Source: Neorhodopirellula pilleata (lineage in GTDB: Bacteria > Planctomycetota > Planctomycetia > Pirellulales > Pirellulaceae). Taken from it: a DNA stretch of 35,677 bases. The stretch is from the NCBI RefSeq assembly GCF_007859915.1, contig NZ_SJPM01000012.1, positions 1 through 35,677 of the forward strand, in the 5' to 3' direction. How positions within the stretch are numbered: the first letter of the stretch is position 1; each line of letters begins with the position of its first letter. A model generated the notes under the pieces. That model was not told the DNA's origin, did no database searches, and saw only the letters and a list, made by a program, of their open reading frames with translations. Positions 15,954-22,419 of this stretch are shown here, in pieces. The translations under genes were made by a program, and so were the position numbers.

Positions 15954-17195
15954 CTAGCTAAGCACGCCAAGCGTGCGTTTGGCGACGATCCATTCTTCGT
16001 TGGTCGGTATGACCCAAATTTGCGTTCGGCTGTTTTCGGTTTGCAGGTAGCCTTCGCCCTTGTTTGCGTTCTCCGGAGGAAGACTTCCGCGATGGTTCGA
16101 ATTGCGTTGTTCGTCGAGTTCAATGCCTAGCGAACCGAGGTTCTTACACACCGCCGATCGAACGACGTCGGAGTTTTCGCCGATGCCGCCGGTAAAGACG
16201 ATCGCATCGACACCACCCATCGCGACGATCATACCGCCCATGTGACGGCGAATTTCTTCGACGTACACGTCCAGGGCGAGTTGCGATTTGGCATCTCCCG
16301 ACGCGGCCGCCGATTCGATATCACGTAAGTCTCCACTCTTTTCACTGATGCCTTTGAGTCCGCCTTGGCTCGCCAACTCGCCGAGCAATTCGTCGAGCGA
16401 CTTGCCGCTGCGTTGCATCAACAACGGTAAGGCAAACGGATCGAAATCGCCGACCCGGTTGTTTTGCGGTAATCCGGTTTGCGGCGTCATGCCCATCGTC
16501 GTCATCACGCTGTGACCGTTTTGAATCGCGGTCAACGAACTGCTGCCGCCCAAATGACACGAGATGATTCGTGCATCGGTTCGGCCGAGCAATTCGGCGG
16601 CGCGTTCGGCGATGTAGCGGTGGCTCGATCCGTGAAAGCCCCATTTTTGAACTTGGTAGTTTTCACGCCATCCCGGCGGGGTCGCGTAAGCGCGACGTGC
16701 CTCAGGAATCGTATCGTGAAATTCCGTTTCAAAAGCGGCGACCAACGGCAGGTTCGGGAAACGTTCTCGCAACAACGTCATCGCGGCGATGTAGGGAGGA
16801 TTGTGCGCGGGCGCGGCCGCGTTCATTTCCGCCATCGCTTCGAGGACTTCATCATCGACTAAAAACGTCCCACTCTTTCGTCCCCCGTGCACGGCTTTGA
16901 AACCGATCGCGGAAACCTCGGCGGCATCCTTCAAGCACCCGTGTTCAGGATCGGTCAATTGATCCAAACACGCTTGCACGGCGACACCATGATCGGGAAC
17001 GGGCATCTCCGAGACGTGGTGGTAGTCACCGATCGTGACTTCGCAACGACTCGTAGAGGCGTCGCCGATACGTTCGACCGCACCCCGTGCGAGCACGCGG
17101 TCATCGGGCCGAACGTCGGCGGTTAAATCACCGCTGACGTCGAGCAACTTGTATTTGAAACTGGTCGAACCCAGATTCGCAACGAGGATGAGCAT
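15954..17195 (-). CDS. ackA: Acetate kinase-like enzyme of the BMC locus (divergent active site)
   Basis: A 413-aa member of the acetate/propionate kinase family (ASKHA fold), expected to make ATP from the acyl phosphate produced by PduL. Family motifs are clear: VANLGSTSFKYK (5-16), AVHGG (101-105), FHGSSH (187-192), GMTPQTGL, RVGDFDP (247-253), VFTGGIGENS and VIPTNEEW near the C-terminus. Several residues that are essential in M. thermophila AckA differ. The catalytic Asp148 position is Glu156 (FETEFH in place of FDTAFH). Arg91 is Lys100 (GFKAVHGG). Asn211 of HLGNG is Gly217 (HLGGSSS). The SMGFTPLEGLMMGTR stretch is TMGMTPQTGLPQNNR. His188, Arg247 and the NEE Glu are kept. These changes could mean a different acyl substrate, such as lactyl phosphate, or altered activity. 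Confidence 0.85.
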   Translation of the reverse strand: MLILVANLGSTSFKYKLLDVSGDLTADVRPDDRVLARGAVERIGDASTSRCEVTIGDYHHVSEMPVPDHGVAVQACLDQLTDPEHGCLKDAAEVSAIGFKAVHGGRKSGTFLVDDEVLEAMAEMNAAAPAHNPPYIAAMTLLRERFPNLPLVAAFETEFHDTIPEARRAYATPPGWRENYQVQKWGFHGSSHRYIAERAAELLGRTDARIISCHLGGSSSLTAIQNGHSVMTTMGMTPQTGLPQNNRVGDFDPFALPLLMQRSGKSLDELLGELASQGGLKGISEKSGDLRDIESAAASGDAKSQLALDVYVEEIRRHMGGMIVAMGGVDAIVFTGGIGENSDVVRSAVCKNLGSLGIELDEQRNSNHRGSLPPENANKGEGYLQTENSRTQIWVIPTNEEWIVAKRTLGVLS

Positions 17196-17243
17196 AAGGA
17201 TCTTCCGTGAGTGAGGAGTGAATTCGTGGGGGCGTTTTCGTGC

Positions 17244-17513
17244 TTAGCTGAAGTAAGCGCCCATCAAACCTTCGGCCGGGCGAGGGATGATGTGGCTGCT
17301 GACGAGTTCGCCCGAAGCGGCTGCGGCGGCGGCACCGGCTTCGACGGCGGCGCGGACGCTGCCGACGTCACCGCTGACGACGGTCGTGACGAGTCCGCCA
17401 CCGAGGTCGACGCGTTTGACGATTTGGACGTTGGCCGCCTTGGCCATCGCGTCGGTGGCTTCGACGAGGGGCAACAGTCCCTTGGTTTCAATCAATCCGA
17501 TTGCATCATTCAT
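17244..17513 (-). CDS. BMC-H shell hexamer protein
   Basis: An 89-aa PF00936 protein forming the hexameric tiles of the shell facets. The family pattern is MNDAIGLIETKGLLPLVEATDAM, AANVQIVK, a pore loop VDLGGGLVT, then VVSGDVGSVRAAVEAG and VSSHIIPRP at the C-terminus. The pore loop GGG differs from the second BMC-H (VGAG), so the two may form pores of different selectivity. It lies 48 bases upstream of the kinase gene. Confidence 0.95.
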   Translation of the reverse strand: MNDAIGLIETKGLLPLVEATDAMAKAANVQIVKRVDLGGGLVTTVVSGDVGSVRAAVEAGAAAAAASGELVSSHIIPRPAEGLMGAYFS

Positions 17514-17556
17514 TGGTTTTGCTTTCTAAACAGGTAGTTTTGGGAGGACGGGGTGA

Positions 17557-17585
17557 GCCAACCGGGCTAAACGGAATGGGTTGGC
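17557..17585 (-). other. Intercistronic hairpin after the first BMC-H gene
   Basis: GCCAACC (17557-17563) pairs with GGTTGGC (17579-17585), a 7-bp stem with a 15-base loop, starting four bases after the stop of the upstream BMC-H gene at 17590. There is no T-run. It could stabilise the shell-protein part of the message or attenuate downstream transcription, giving more shell protein than enzyme. A smaller stem GCCGG/CCGGC lies at 17927-17942, before that BMC-H gene. Confidence 0.4.
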
Positions 17586-17589
17586 GGGA

Positions 17590-17889
17590 CTATTTCTTGG
17601 GAGCCGCCGATGGGAACTTCAAGACCTTTTCCAAGTCGCCGTGCGGGCGAGGAATGACTTGAACACTAACGACTTCGCCGATCCGGCCCGCCGCAGCGGC
17701 TCCGGCGTCGGTGGCCGCTTTGACGGCGGCGACATCGCCGGTAACGAAGACGGCCGCGAGACCCGCGCCGACCTTGTCCCAACCAAGGAATTGAACATTG
17801 GCGGCCTTCATCATCGCGTCGGACGCTTCGACCATGGCGACAAAGCCTTTGGTCTCGATCATGCCGAGCGCTTCACTAATTTTTGCCAT
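17590..17889 (-). CDS. BMC-H shell hexamer protein
   Basis: A 99-aa PF00936 protein: MAKISEALGMIETKGFVAMVEASDAM, AANVQFLGWDKVGAGLAAVFVTGDVAAVKAATDAG, then SVQVIPRPHGDLEKVL and a short Lys/Ala tail. Compared with the neighbouring BMC-H it has a different pore loop (VGAG) and about ten extra C-terminal residues. It directly follows pduL in the operon, so the two BMC-H genes are near the promoter, which suits proteins needed in large amounts. Confidence 0.95.
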   Translation of the reverse strand: MAKISEALGMIETKGFVAMVEASDAMMKAANVQFLGWDKVGAGLAAVFVTGDVAAVKAATDAGAAAAGRIGEVVSVQVIPRPHGDLEKVLKFPSAAPKK

Positions 17890-17967
17890 CGAACTGGATG
17901 CCTTTCTTAAACGGAACGAACTGGAAGCCGGCTCTCACCGGCGAAGTGGAAACAGGGGAAAATCGAA

Positions 17968-18711
17968 TCAATGTCCGCACGCACAGGCGCCCGGCATCTT
18001 TTGCAAGATCACTTCCGAAGCCGCGTCCAAATGGCACGCGTTGCCTTCGTCGGTATCAATGTGAACTTCAAGCTTGGCGGCCTTGTCGGCGCGGACAAGA
18101 ACGTCGTCGAACGTGACCGAACAATCATGACTTTTGATGACCAATTGCATCATGTCGCCGTTGGCGACGCCGTAATAAGCCGCGTCATGGTCGTTCATGT
18201 GAACGTGCCGGGCGGCCCGAATGACGCCTTGGTCGAGCTGCACGCTGCCGGCGGGCCCGACGAGCACGCAGCCGGGCGTGCCGTCGATCTTGCCGCTATG
18301 ACGAACCGGAGCGTCAATGCCCAACGAGATCGAATCGGTGAAGGCCAACTCGAGCTGACTGAACGGCCGCGTCGGACCGAGCACTCGAACGTTGGGCAAC
18401 ATGCGGCGCCGCGGACCGACCACCATCACGGTTTGCTTGGCCGCGTAAAAGCCGTCTTGATACAAATCCTTGTCCGGTTCGAGCACGCTGCCTGGGCCAA
18501 AGAGAATTTCCACGTGCTCGTCGGTCAGGTGACAATGCCGGGCCGAAATGCTCACTCGCAAATTCGGCTTGCCGTCGACCCAACCGAGCGGGGCGACCGC
18601 TGGTTTACCAGGCTGTGCGCCGGAGGACGATGCCAAGCCACCGGCTTCGGCAATCGCCTTGCGGACCAGAGCTTCGATGTGGGAACGGTCGATCGTCGTG
18701 CTCATATTCAT
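17968..18711 (-). CDS. pduL: PduL-type phosphotransacylase
   Basis: This zinc enzyme exchanges CoA for phosphate on the acyl group (acyl-CoA + Pi to acyl phosphate + CoA), recycling CoA inside the compartment. The frame is open to 18882, but the Met at 18711 is chosen because it overlaps the regulator stop as ATGA; a second Met is two codons on. From 18711 the protein is 247 aa. Residues 8-24 (DRSHIEALVRKAIAEAG) form an amphipathic encapsulation helix followed by a Ser/Gly linker. Two PduL domains follow. Metal-ligand His clusters are ARHCHLTDEH (H59, H61, H66) and ARHVHMNDHD (H169, H171, H175). The C-terminus ends CACGH, which is unusual and might bind metal. Confidence 0.93.
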   Translation of the reverse strand: MNMSTTIDRSHIEALVRKAIAEAGGLASSSGAQPGKPAVAPLGWVDGKPNLRVSISARHCHLTDEHVEILFGPGSVLEPDKDLYQDGFYAAKQTVMVVGPRRRMLPNVRVLGPTRPFSQLELAFTDSISLGIDAPVRHSGKIDGTPGCVLVGPAGSVQLDQGVIRAARHVHMNDHDAAYYGVANGDMMQLVIKSHDCSVTFDDVLVRADKAAKLEVHIDTDEGNACHLDAASEVILQKMPGACACGH

Positions 18712-19592
18712 GGGGCCGAATCGGCCTGACTGGAGGGGATGGAGGATGAGTTTGTTGTGGTGGATGAAGGATGCGTCGCGATAGCCAACGATAATTCGAC
18801 CCCCGAAGATTCCAGCCATGGTTTCCACTGGGAATCCAGGCCGTCGTCGGTCACCACCCGGTCCACGTCCTGCAATCGGCATATTTGGGACAAACTAACT
18901 TTTCCGAACTTGGTGTGATCGGCCAACACGATCGTTTGGTCGGCAGCCGCGATCATCGCCTTTTCGCTTTCGACCAACATCATGTCGCTGTTGAAAAAGC
19001 CTCGTTCGGTCACGCCGGCGACCGACAAGAACGTTTTGGAAACGTTGATATCGGCGAGCATCGCGTCGGCCATCGGTCCGATCGTCACCGACGTGCGACC
19101 GCGAACACAACCGCCGATCATGATCAGATCGATCGAATCGCTGGTGGAAAGCAAGTGCGCGACCGGCAACGAATTGGTCACCACCTGCAGCGGCCGGTGG
19201 ATGATCCGCCGGGCGAGTTCGTAAACCGTGCTGCCGCCATCAAGCAGGATCGTGTCGCCGTCGTCGATGAAGGTCTCCGCCAACGTCCCGATCGCTTGTT
19301 TGCGAGGCCAACCGTCGTCGTGACGCGATTGAAAAACGCCGATCGTGTCGGATTGCCCCGTCCAATAAACCCCGCCGTGGGTCCGACGGGCTTGGCCGGC
19401 TTCTTCGAGCGTCTCGAGGTCCCGGCGGATCGTCGATTCACTGACCCCGAGCATCGACGCGAGTTCGCCGAGCGCCGCAAACCCGGAGGCTTGGACGTGC
19501 TCGCGAAGTTTCTCGCGTCGCAAATCGGTGGACAAAATGCTACTTCTCGCCAGGAGGAGGATTTCTTTCAATGGCTGCAAGTATTCTTGCAT
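18708..19592 (-). CDS. DeoR-family transcriptional regulator of the BMC operon
   Basis: A DeoR/GlpR-type regulator, first gene of the operon and probably its repressor, responding to a phosphorylated sugar. The N-terminal winged helix reads LGELASMLGVSESTIRRDLETLEEAG with RRTHGGV (about 41-75). The sensor domain (about 92-265) has the family motifs DGDTILLDGGSTVYELA, VVTNSLPVA, LIMIGGCVRGRTSVTIGP and VLADHTKFGK. The first 20 or so residues (MQEYLQPLKEILLLARSSIL) precede the usual family start (about STDLRREKLREHV), so a TTG at codon 20 is a possible alternative. A short palindrome covers the ATG. Its stop overlaps the pduL start. The C-terminus is Ser/Thr-rich. Confidence 0.9.
   Translation of the reverse strand: MQEYLQPLKEILLLARSSILSTDLRREKLREHVQASGFAALGELASMLGVSESTIRRDLETLEEAGQARRTHGGVYWTGQSDTIGVFQSRHDDGWPRKQAIGTLAETFIDDGDTILLDGGSTVYELARRIIHRPLQVVTNSLPVAHLLSTSDSIDLIMIGGCVRGRTSVTIGPMADAMLADINVSKTFLSVAGVTERGFFNSDMMLVESEKAMIAAADQTIVLADHTKFGKVSLSQICRLQDVDRVVTDDGLDSQWKPWLESSGVELSLAIATHPSSTTTNSSSIPSSQADSAP
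19576..19591. promoter_or_regulatory. Candidate operator TGCAAG-n4-CTTGCA
   Basis: An inverted repeat with 6-bp arms and a 4-base spacer covers codons 1-6 of the regulator as called. If translation starts at the downstream TTG, it would lie in the leader, where an autoregulatory DeoR site is expected. I found no second copy close by. Confidence 0.3.
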
Positions 19593-19748
19593 TCATCGAA
19601 AAATCAAGTAGCGATTTGGCGTTTTAGGTAAATTAAGCGGAATCCCATGCGATCTTAACGCCAGGAAGTGAGAGATATCTAGCGTGTCACGACCCGTTGA
19701 CTTAATCGTAACCTGACGCGTCAGCGAGGGATTGAGCGCCAGCAAACC

Positions 19749-20003
19749 CTAGTGCTTTGTCCAACTTTAATTTTAGGATTAGCCGTTTTGGCGCTAGCGG
19801 CGTGTTGATTTAATCGTAACCCGAAGCGTGAGCGAGGGATTCATCGCCATTAAGTCCTTTGTATGTATCCCTCGCTCACGCTTCGGGTTTTGATGAGGAC
19901 TAAATCAACAGACCGCTAGCCACGGTTCCGTCGCGAAAACCGGGGCTAGCGCCCAAACGGCTAATGTTACCAACCCGAAAGTTGAATCTAGACAAAGCAC
20001 TAG
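19749..20003. mobile_element. MITE-like element with 13-bp terminal inverted repeats
   Basis: The 255-bp segment begins CTAGTGCTTTGTC and ends with the exact reverse complement GACAAAGCACTAG. Subterminal arms ATTAGCCGTTTTGGCGCTAGC (19778-19798) and its partner at 19945-19965 match at 20 of 21 positions. Inside, the aacccgaagcgtgagcgaggga palindrome (19818-19840 with 19867-19889) forms the core. The whole element can fold into one long hairpin and has no coding capacity. Confidence 0.65.
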
Positions 20004-20093
20004 CTAGCGATTTTTTGAAGTTGCGCAATGCAAATCAAGGGTCCGGGAACTCGCATTAAACCCAGTACTCGTACTCAGCCCTCGGCGGTACTC

Positions 20094-20130
20094 GTACTCG
20101 TACTCGATAGTGTGTTTCGAGTACGAGTAC
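20094..20130. repeat. 14-bp perfect hairpin GTACTCGTACTCGA
   Basis: GTACTCGTACTCGA (20094-20107) pairs perfectly with TCGAGTACGAGTAC (20117-20130) across a 9-base loop. Extra gtactc units lie just upstream (20065-20093). It is about 150 bases downstream of the parvulin-like gene on the minus strand and could end its transcript, but it lacks a T-run. Confidence 0.7.
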
Positions 20131-20279
20131 CATTTCATTGAGTACCAGTACGCTTGACCTGGAATTTGCTCAACTTCAAAACGAACGCTTCGGCTTGCCA
20201 TGCAGACCAAAGCATAAGCCCGCCAGTTTCGCTACTTTCAAATTCACTGCGAGCAATGCCTCATGCCGATCGGCAGTCT

Positions 20280-22052
20280 CTACCGCTGCGTGGTGGAGGT
20301 TTCTGCGGCGACGCGGGGCATTTCTTTGCTTGCTGCAAAGAAATTGTCGATCTCCGCGCTTTGCTTGAGTTGATCAAACTTCACGCTCATCGCCAGGTTC
20401 GTTTTCTTCTCGATGAGGTCGCGTTCGAGTTCCGAACGAACCGCTTCGAAGTCGCTGACGATTGGTTCGGTGAAGCCTTGGCATCGCAGCATGATGTACT
20501 TATCACCCGTGGCGATGATGCCGCTGAGTTCCCCCGGCTTCATCGCAAAGGCTTCCTTTTCGATCGCCGGCTGGCCGCCGTATTGCCGAATCGGTGGGAC
20601 CTTGCCGAAGTTGCTCGATGACGTCGGTTCGATACTGTACTGTTCGGCGAGCTGTCCGAAGAACGCGTCGGTCGGATTGTCGCGAGCCATCTCCCATACT
20701 TTCTGTGCGGTCCGTTGGTCCGACAACACGATCGCGAGGACTTCGGCTCGAGGGCCGAACGCGGACGCGAAACCCTGCTGCAGATCTTCCTGGGTGAGCT
20801 GGACGCTGTCTTCGACCAGTTTCTTCAACGCCACACTGGGCCAGACGGCGTCTTGGACGTAGACGTCTTGGGTGGCTTTGCCTTGTGCCAGGATGCTTTC
20901 CATCCACGCTTGCGTGTCGGGGCTTCCGTCGCTGCGGACGTAGCCGTAGCTGATCGCGGCCCGAGTGATCTCGTTTTCGATGTCGGTCGGTTCGACGGTT
21001 TTACCGGCGGTCTTGAGTGCTTGGTTGAGCAACTTGCGATTGATCTCACCTTCGAGGACACCTTCGCCGTGTCGTTTGACGCATTCGGCGGCGACCGAGG
21101 CGAGCGAAATTTGTTGCCCGTTGATGATCGCGGCAACTCCGGGGTACTGATTGGTGAGTGCCTCGTCGCCGAGGACTTTGACGACCTGGGCTTGGGTTTG
21201 CAGTTGGTCGAACAGTTCGGCCGCCGCCGTTTTCATTTTCTCGTCGCGAATGCGGTCACTGATTTGTTCCTTGATCGCCGGCAGTGCTTGCGGGCTGGGG
21301 TGGCTGGCTGGAAGGCGTCGCACCGCTTGCAAGAACATCCACTGGTCGCCGATTTGCAGTACCGGAGAAACCTCGCCGTCGCTGAGTGCGAAGACGGCCT
21401 CTTCGATTCGTGAGTCGCCCATGTACCGGCGGATCGGCGGGATCAGTCCGCCGACGCTCGCACTGGTTTCGTCTTCGCTGAACTCTTTGGCCAGGCGGGC
21501 GAAGCTATCCGGATCGGCCTGGGCTTGAGCTTGCAGTCGACTCGCGTTGGCTTGGTCACCAAGCATGATCATGCGGCACTTGACCGCTTCGCCGAACTGC
21601 GACAGGAAAGCTCGATTGAATTCGTCTTGGCTGACTTCGACACGATCGGATACGAGCGCCCTCAAGGCGAGCATCGGCCAGATGATCTCGCGGCTGTATT
21701 GGTCGGGAGTGATGTCGCGTTCTTCGCGGAGCAGTTGCAGATAACTATCAAGGGACAGGCCAAACTTCTTTGCCACGCGGAGCACTTCGGCTCGCACCTC
21801 TTCGGCTGTGACGTTGATCCCGCGACGTTTGCATTCCTGCATGATCAAGTGCCGGTTGACCATGTTGTCGAGGACGTCAACGCCGTAGCGTTGCAGCGCC
21901 GCATCGGCGAGGGCGTCACGGCTGATCGGATCAGCGTTCACGACGGCCACGACAGACGATTCGGCCGCTTGGACGTTCATCGTCATCCACCCAGCCCCGA
22001 TGGCGATGACGGCGGCAAGCAGAGCGAGCAATTTTGATTTGGTATTCGACAT
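20280..22052 (-). CDS. Exported tandem SurA/parvulin-like protein
   Basis: A 590-aa protein with an N-terminal signal sequence (hydrophobic 8-24, likely cut after VQA near 29) and two repeats of a SurA-N-like helical domain plus a PpiC/parvulin-like domain. The helical parts span about 33-150 and 303-430. The parvulin-like parts are about 157-245 (with GGLIPPIRRYMGDSRIEEAVFAL) and 435-527 (with FGKVPPIRQYGGQPAIEKEAFAM). It would act in the periplasm as a folding factor for envelope or outer-membrane proteins. Neither parvulin domain shows the two His residues of active enzymes (RMIML in place of H-I-L, and DQWMFL or DKYIML in place of the G-x-H segment). It may therefore be a chaperone without isomerase activity. 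It is a monocistronic gene divergent from trpE. Confidence 0.8.
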   Translation of the reverse strand: MSNTKSKLLALLAAVIAIGAGWMTMNVQAAESSVVAVVNADPISRDALADAALQRYGVDVLDNMVNRHLIMQECKRRGINVTAEEVRAEVLRVAKKFGLSLDSYLQLLREERDITPDQYSREIIWPMLALRALVSDRVEVSQDEFNRAFLSQFGEAVKCRMIMLGDQANASRLQAQAQADPDSFARLAKEFSEDETSASVGGLIPPIRRYMGDSRIEEAVFALSDGEVSPVLQIGDQWMFLQAVRRLPASHPSPQALPAIKEQISDRIRDEKMKTAAAELFDQLQTQAQVVKVLGDEALTNQYPGVAAIINGQQISLASVAAECVKRHGEGVLEGEINRKLLNQALKTAGKTVEPTDIENEITRAAISYGYVRSDGSPDTQAWMESILAQGKATQDVYVQDAVWPSVALKKLVEDSVQLTQEDLQQGFASAFGPRAEVLAIVLSDQRTAQKVWEMARDNPTDAFFGQLAEQYSIEPTSSSNFGKVPPIRQYGGQPAIEKEAFAMKPGELSGIIATGDKYIMLRCQGFTEPIVSDFEAVRSELERDLIEKKTNLAMSVKFDQLKQSAEIDNFFAASKEMPRVAAETSTTQR

Positions 22053-22419
22053 GAGCGGACACTCCTTTATCCGAGCGGTTCGACGACGCGGCGACTCCGT
22101 GATCCATCACGATGCGTCACTCGGAACGAACCTTAGAAAAATTTCCATTTTGTCTCAAGTCGAATCCTAAAAGTGAAAAATCACATGCGGCGATGACCGA
22201 CGTAGGCTGGGTCGAAGCCGCTTCGGCGTAGACCCGGCATGACCCACCAACGACCAATCATCCCGAAAAAGCGAACCAACCACCCGAAAATCGATCCGTT
22301 TGAACAAGTCTCTTTTCTGAGCAAGCCGCTATGCCGCCTGATCGCACGGTTGCCGGTTTGCGGAACGCGGATCAAACTGGTCACTTCCTCGACTTGCCTT
22401 TTTTCACTCCATCGCACGC
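22053..22419. other. Divergent promoter region of the parvulin-like gene and trpE
   Basis: These 367 bases hold one copy of the 39-bp dispersed palindrome (22202-22240) and otherwise no clear feature. I looked for a trp leader: an open frame starts at 22239 but has no tandem Trp codons and overlaps trpE, and no terminator/antiterminator pair is obvious. Confidence 0.5.
22202..22240 (+). repeat. Dispersed 39-bp palindromic repeat
   Basis: A gtaggctgggtcgaagccg / cttcggcgtagacccggcat copy that differs from 15882-15920 by a single base. Confidence 0.85.

Larger units (their letters stand above)
19593..20279. repeat. Repeat-dense gap upstream of the BMC operon
   Basis: No gene is seen in 687 bases. 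The part next to the regulator (19593-19700) is AT-richer and presumably holds the operon promoter, but I cannot assign -35/-10 boxes with confidence. A diverged gtaacctgacgcgtcagcgagggatt copy is at 19708-19733. A MITE-like element occupies 19749-20003. A further inverted pair, TTTTGAAGTTGCGC (20013-20026) and GCTCAACTTCAAAA (20168-20181), encloses a GTACTCG-type hairpin at 20094-20130. Confidence 0.7.

Noticed and set aside
18712..18882. N-terminal extension of PduL to 18882
   Set aside because: It lies wholly inside the regulator gene in another frame. The ATGA overlap at 18711 and the encapsulation helix mark the true start.
19593..20279. A hidden small gene in the 687-base gap
   Set aside because: The frames here run through palindromic repeats and give no protein-like sequence.
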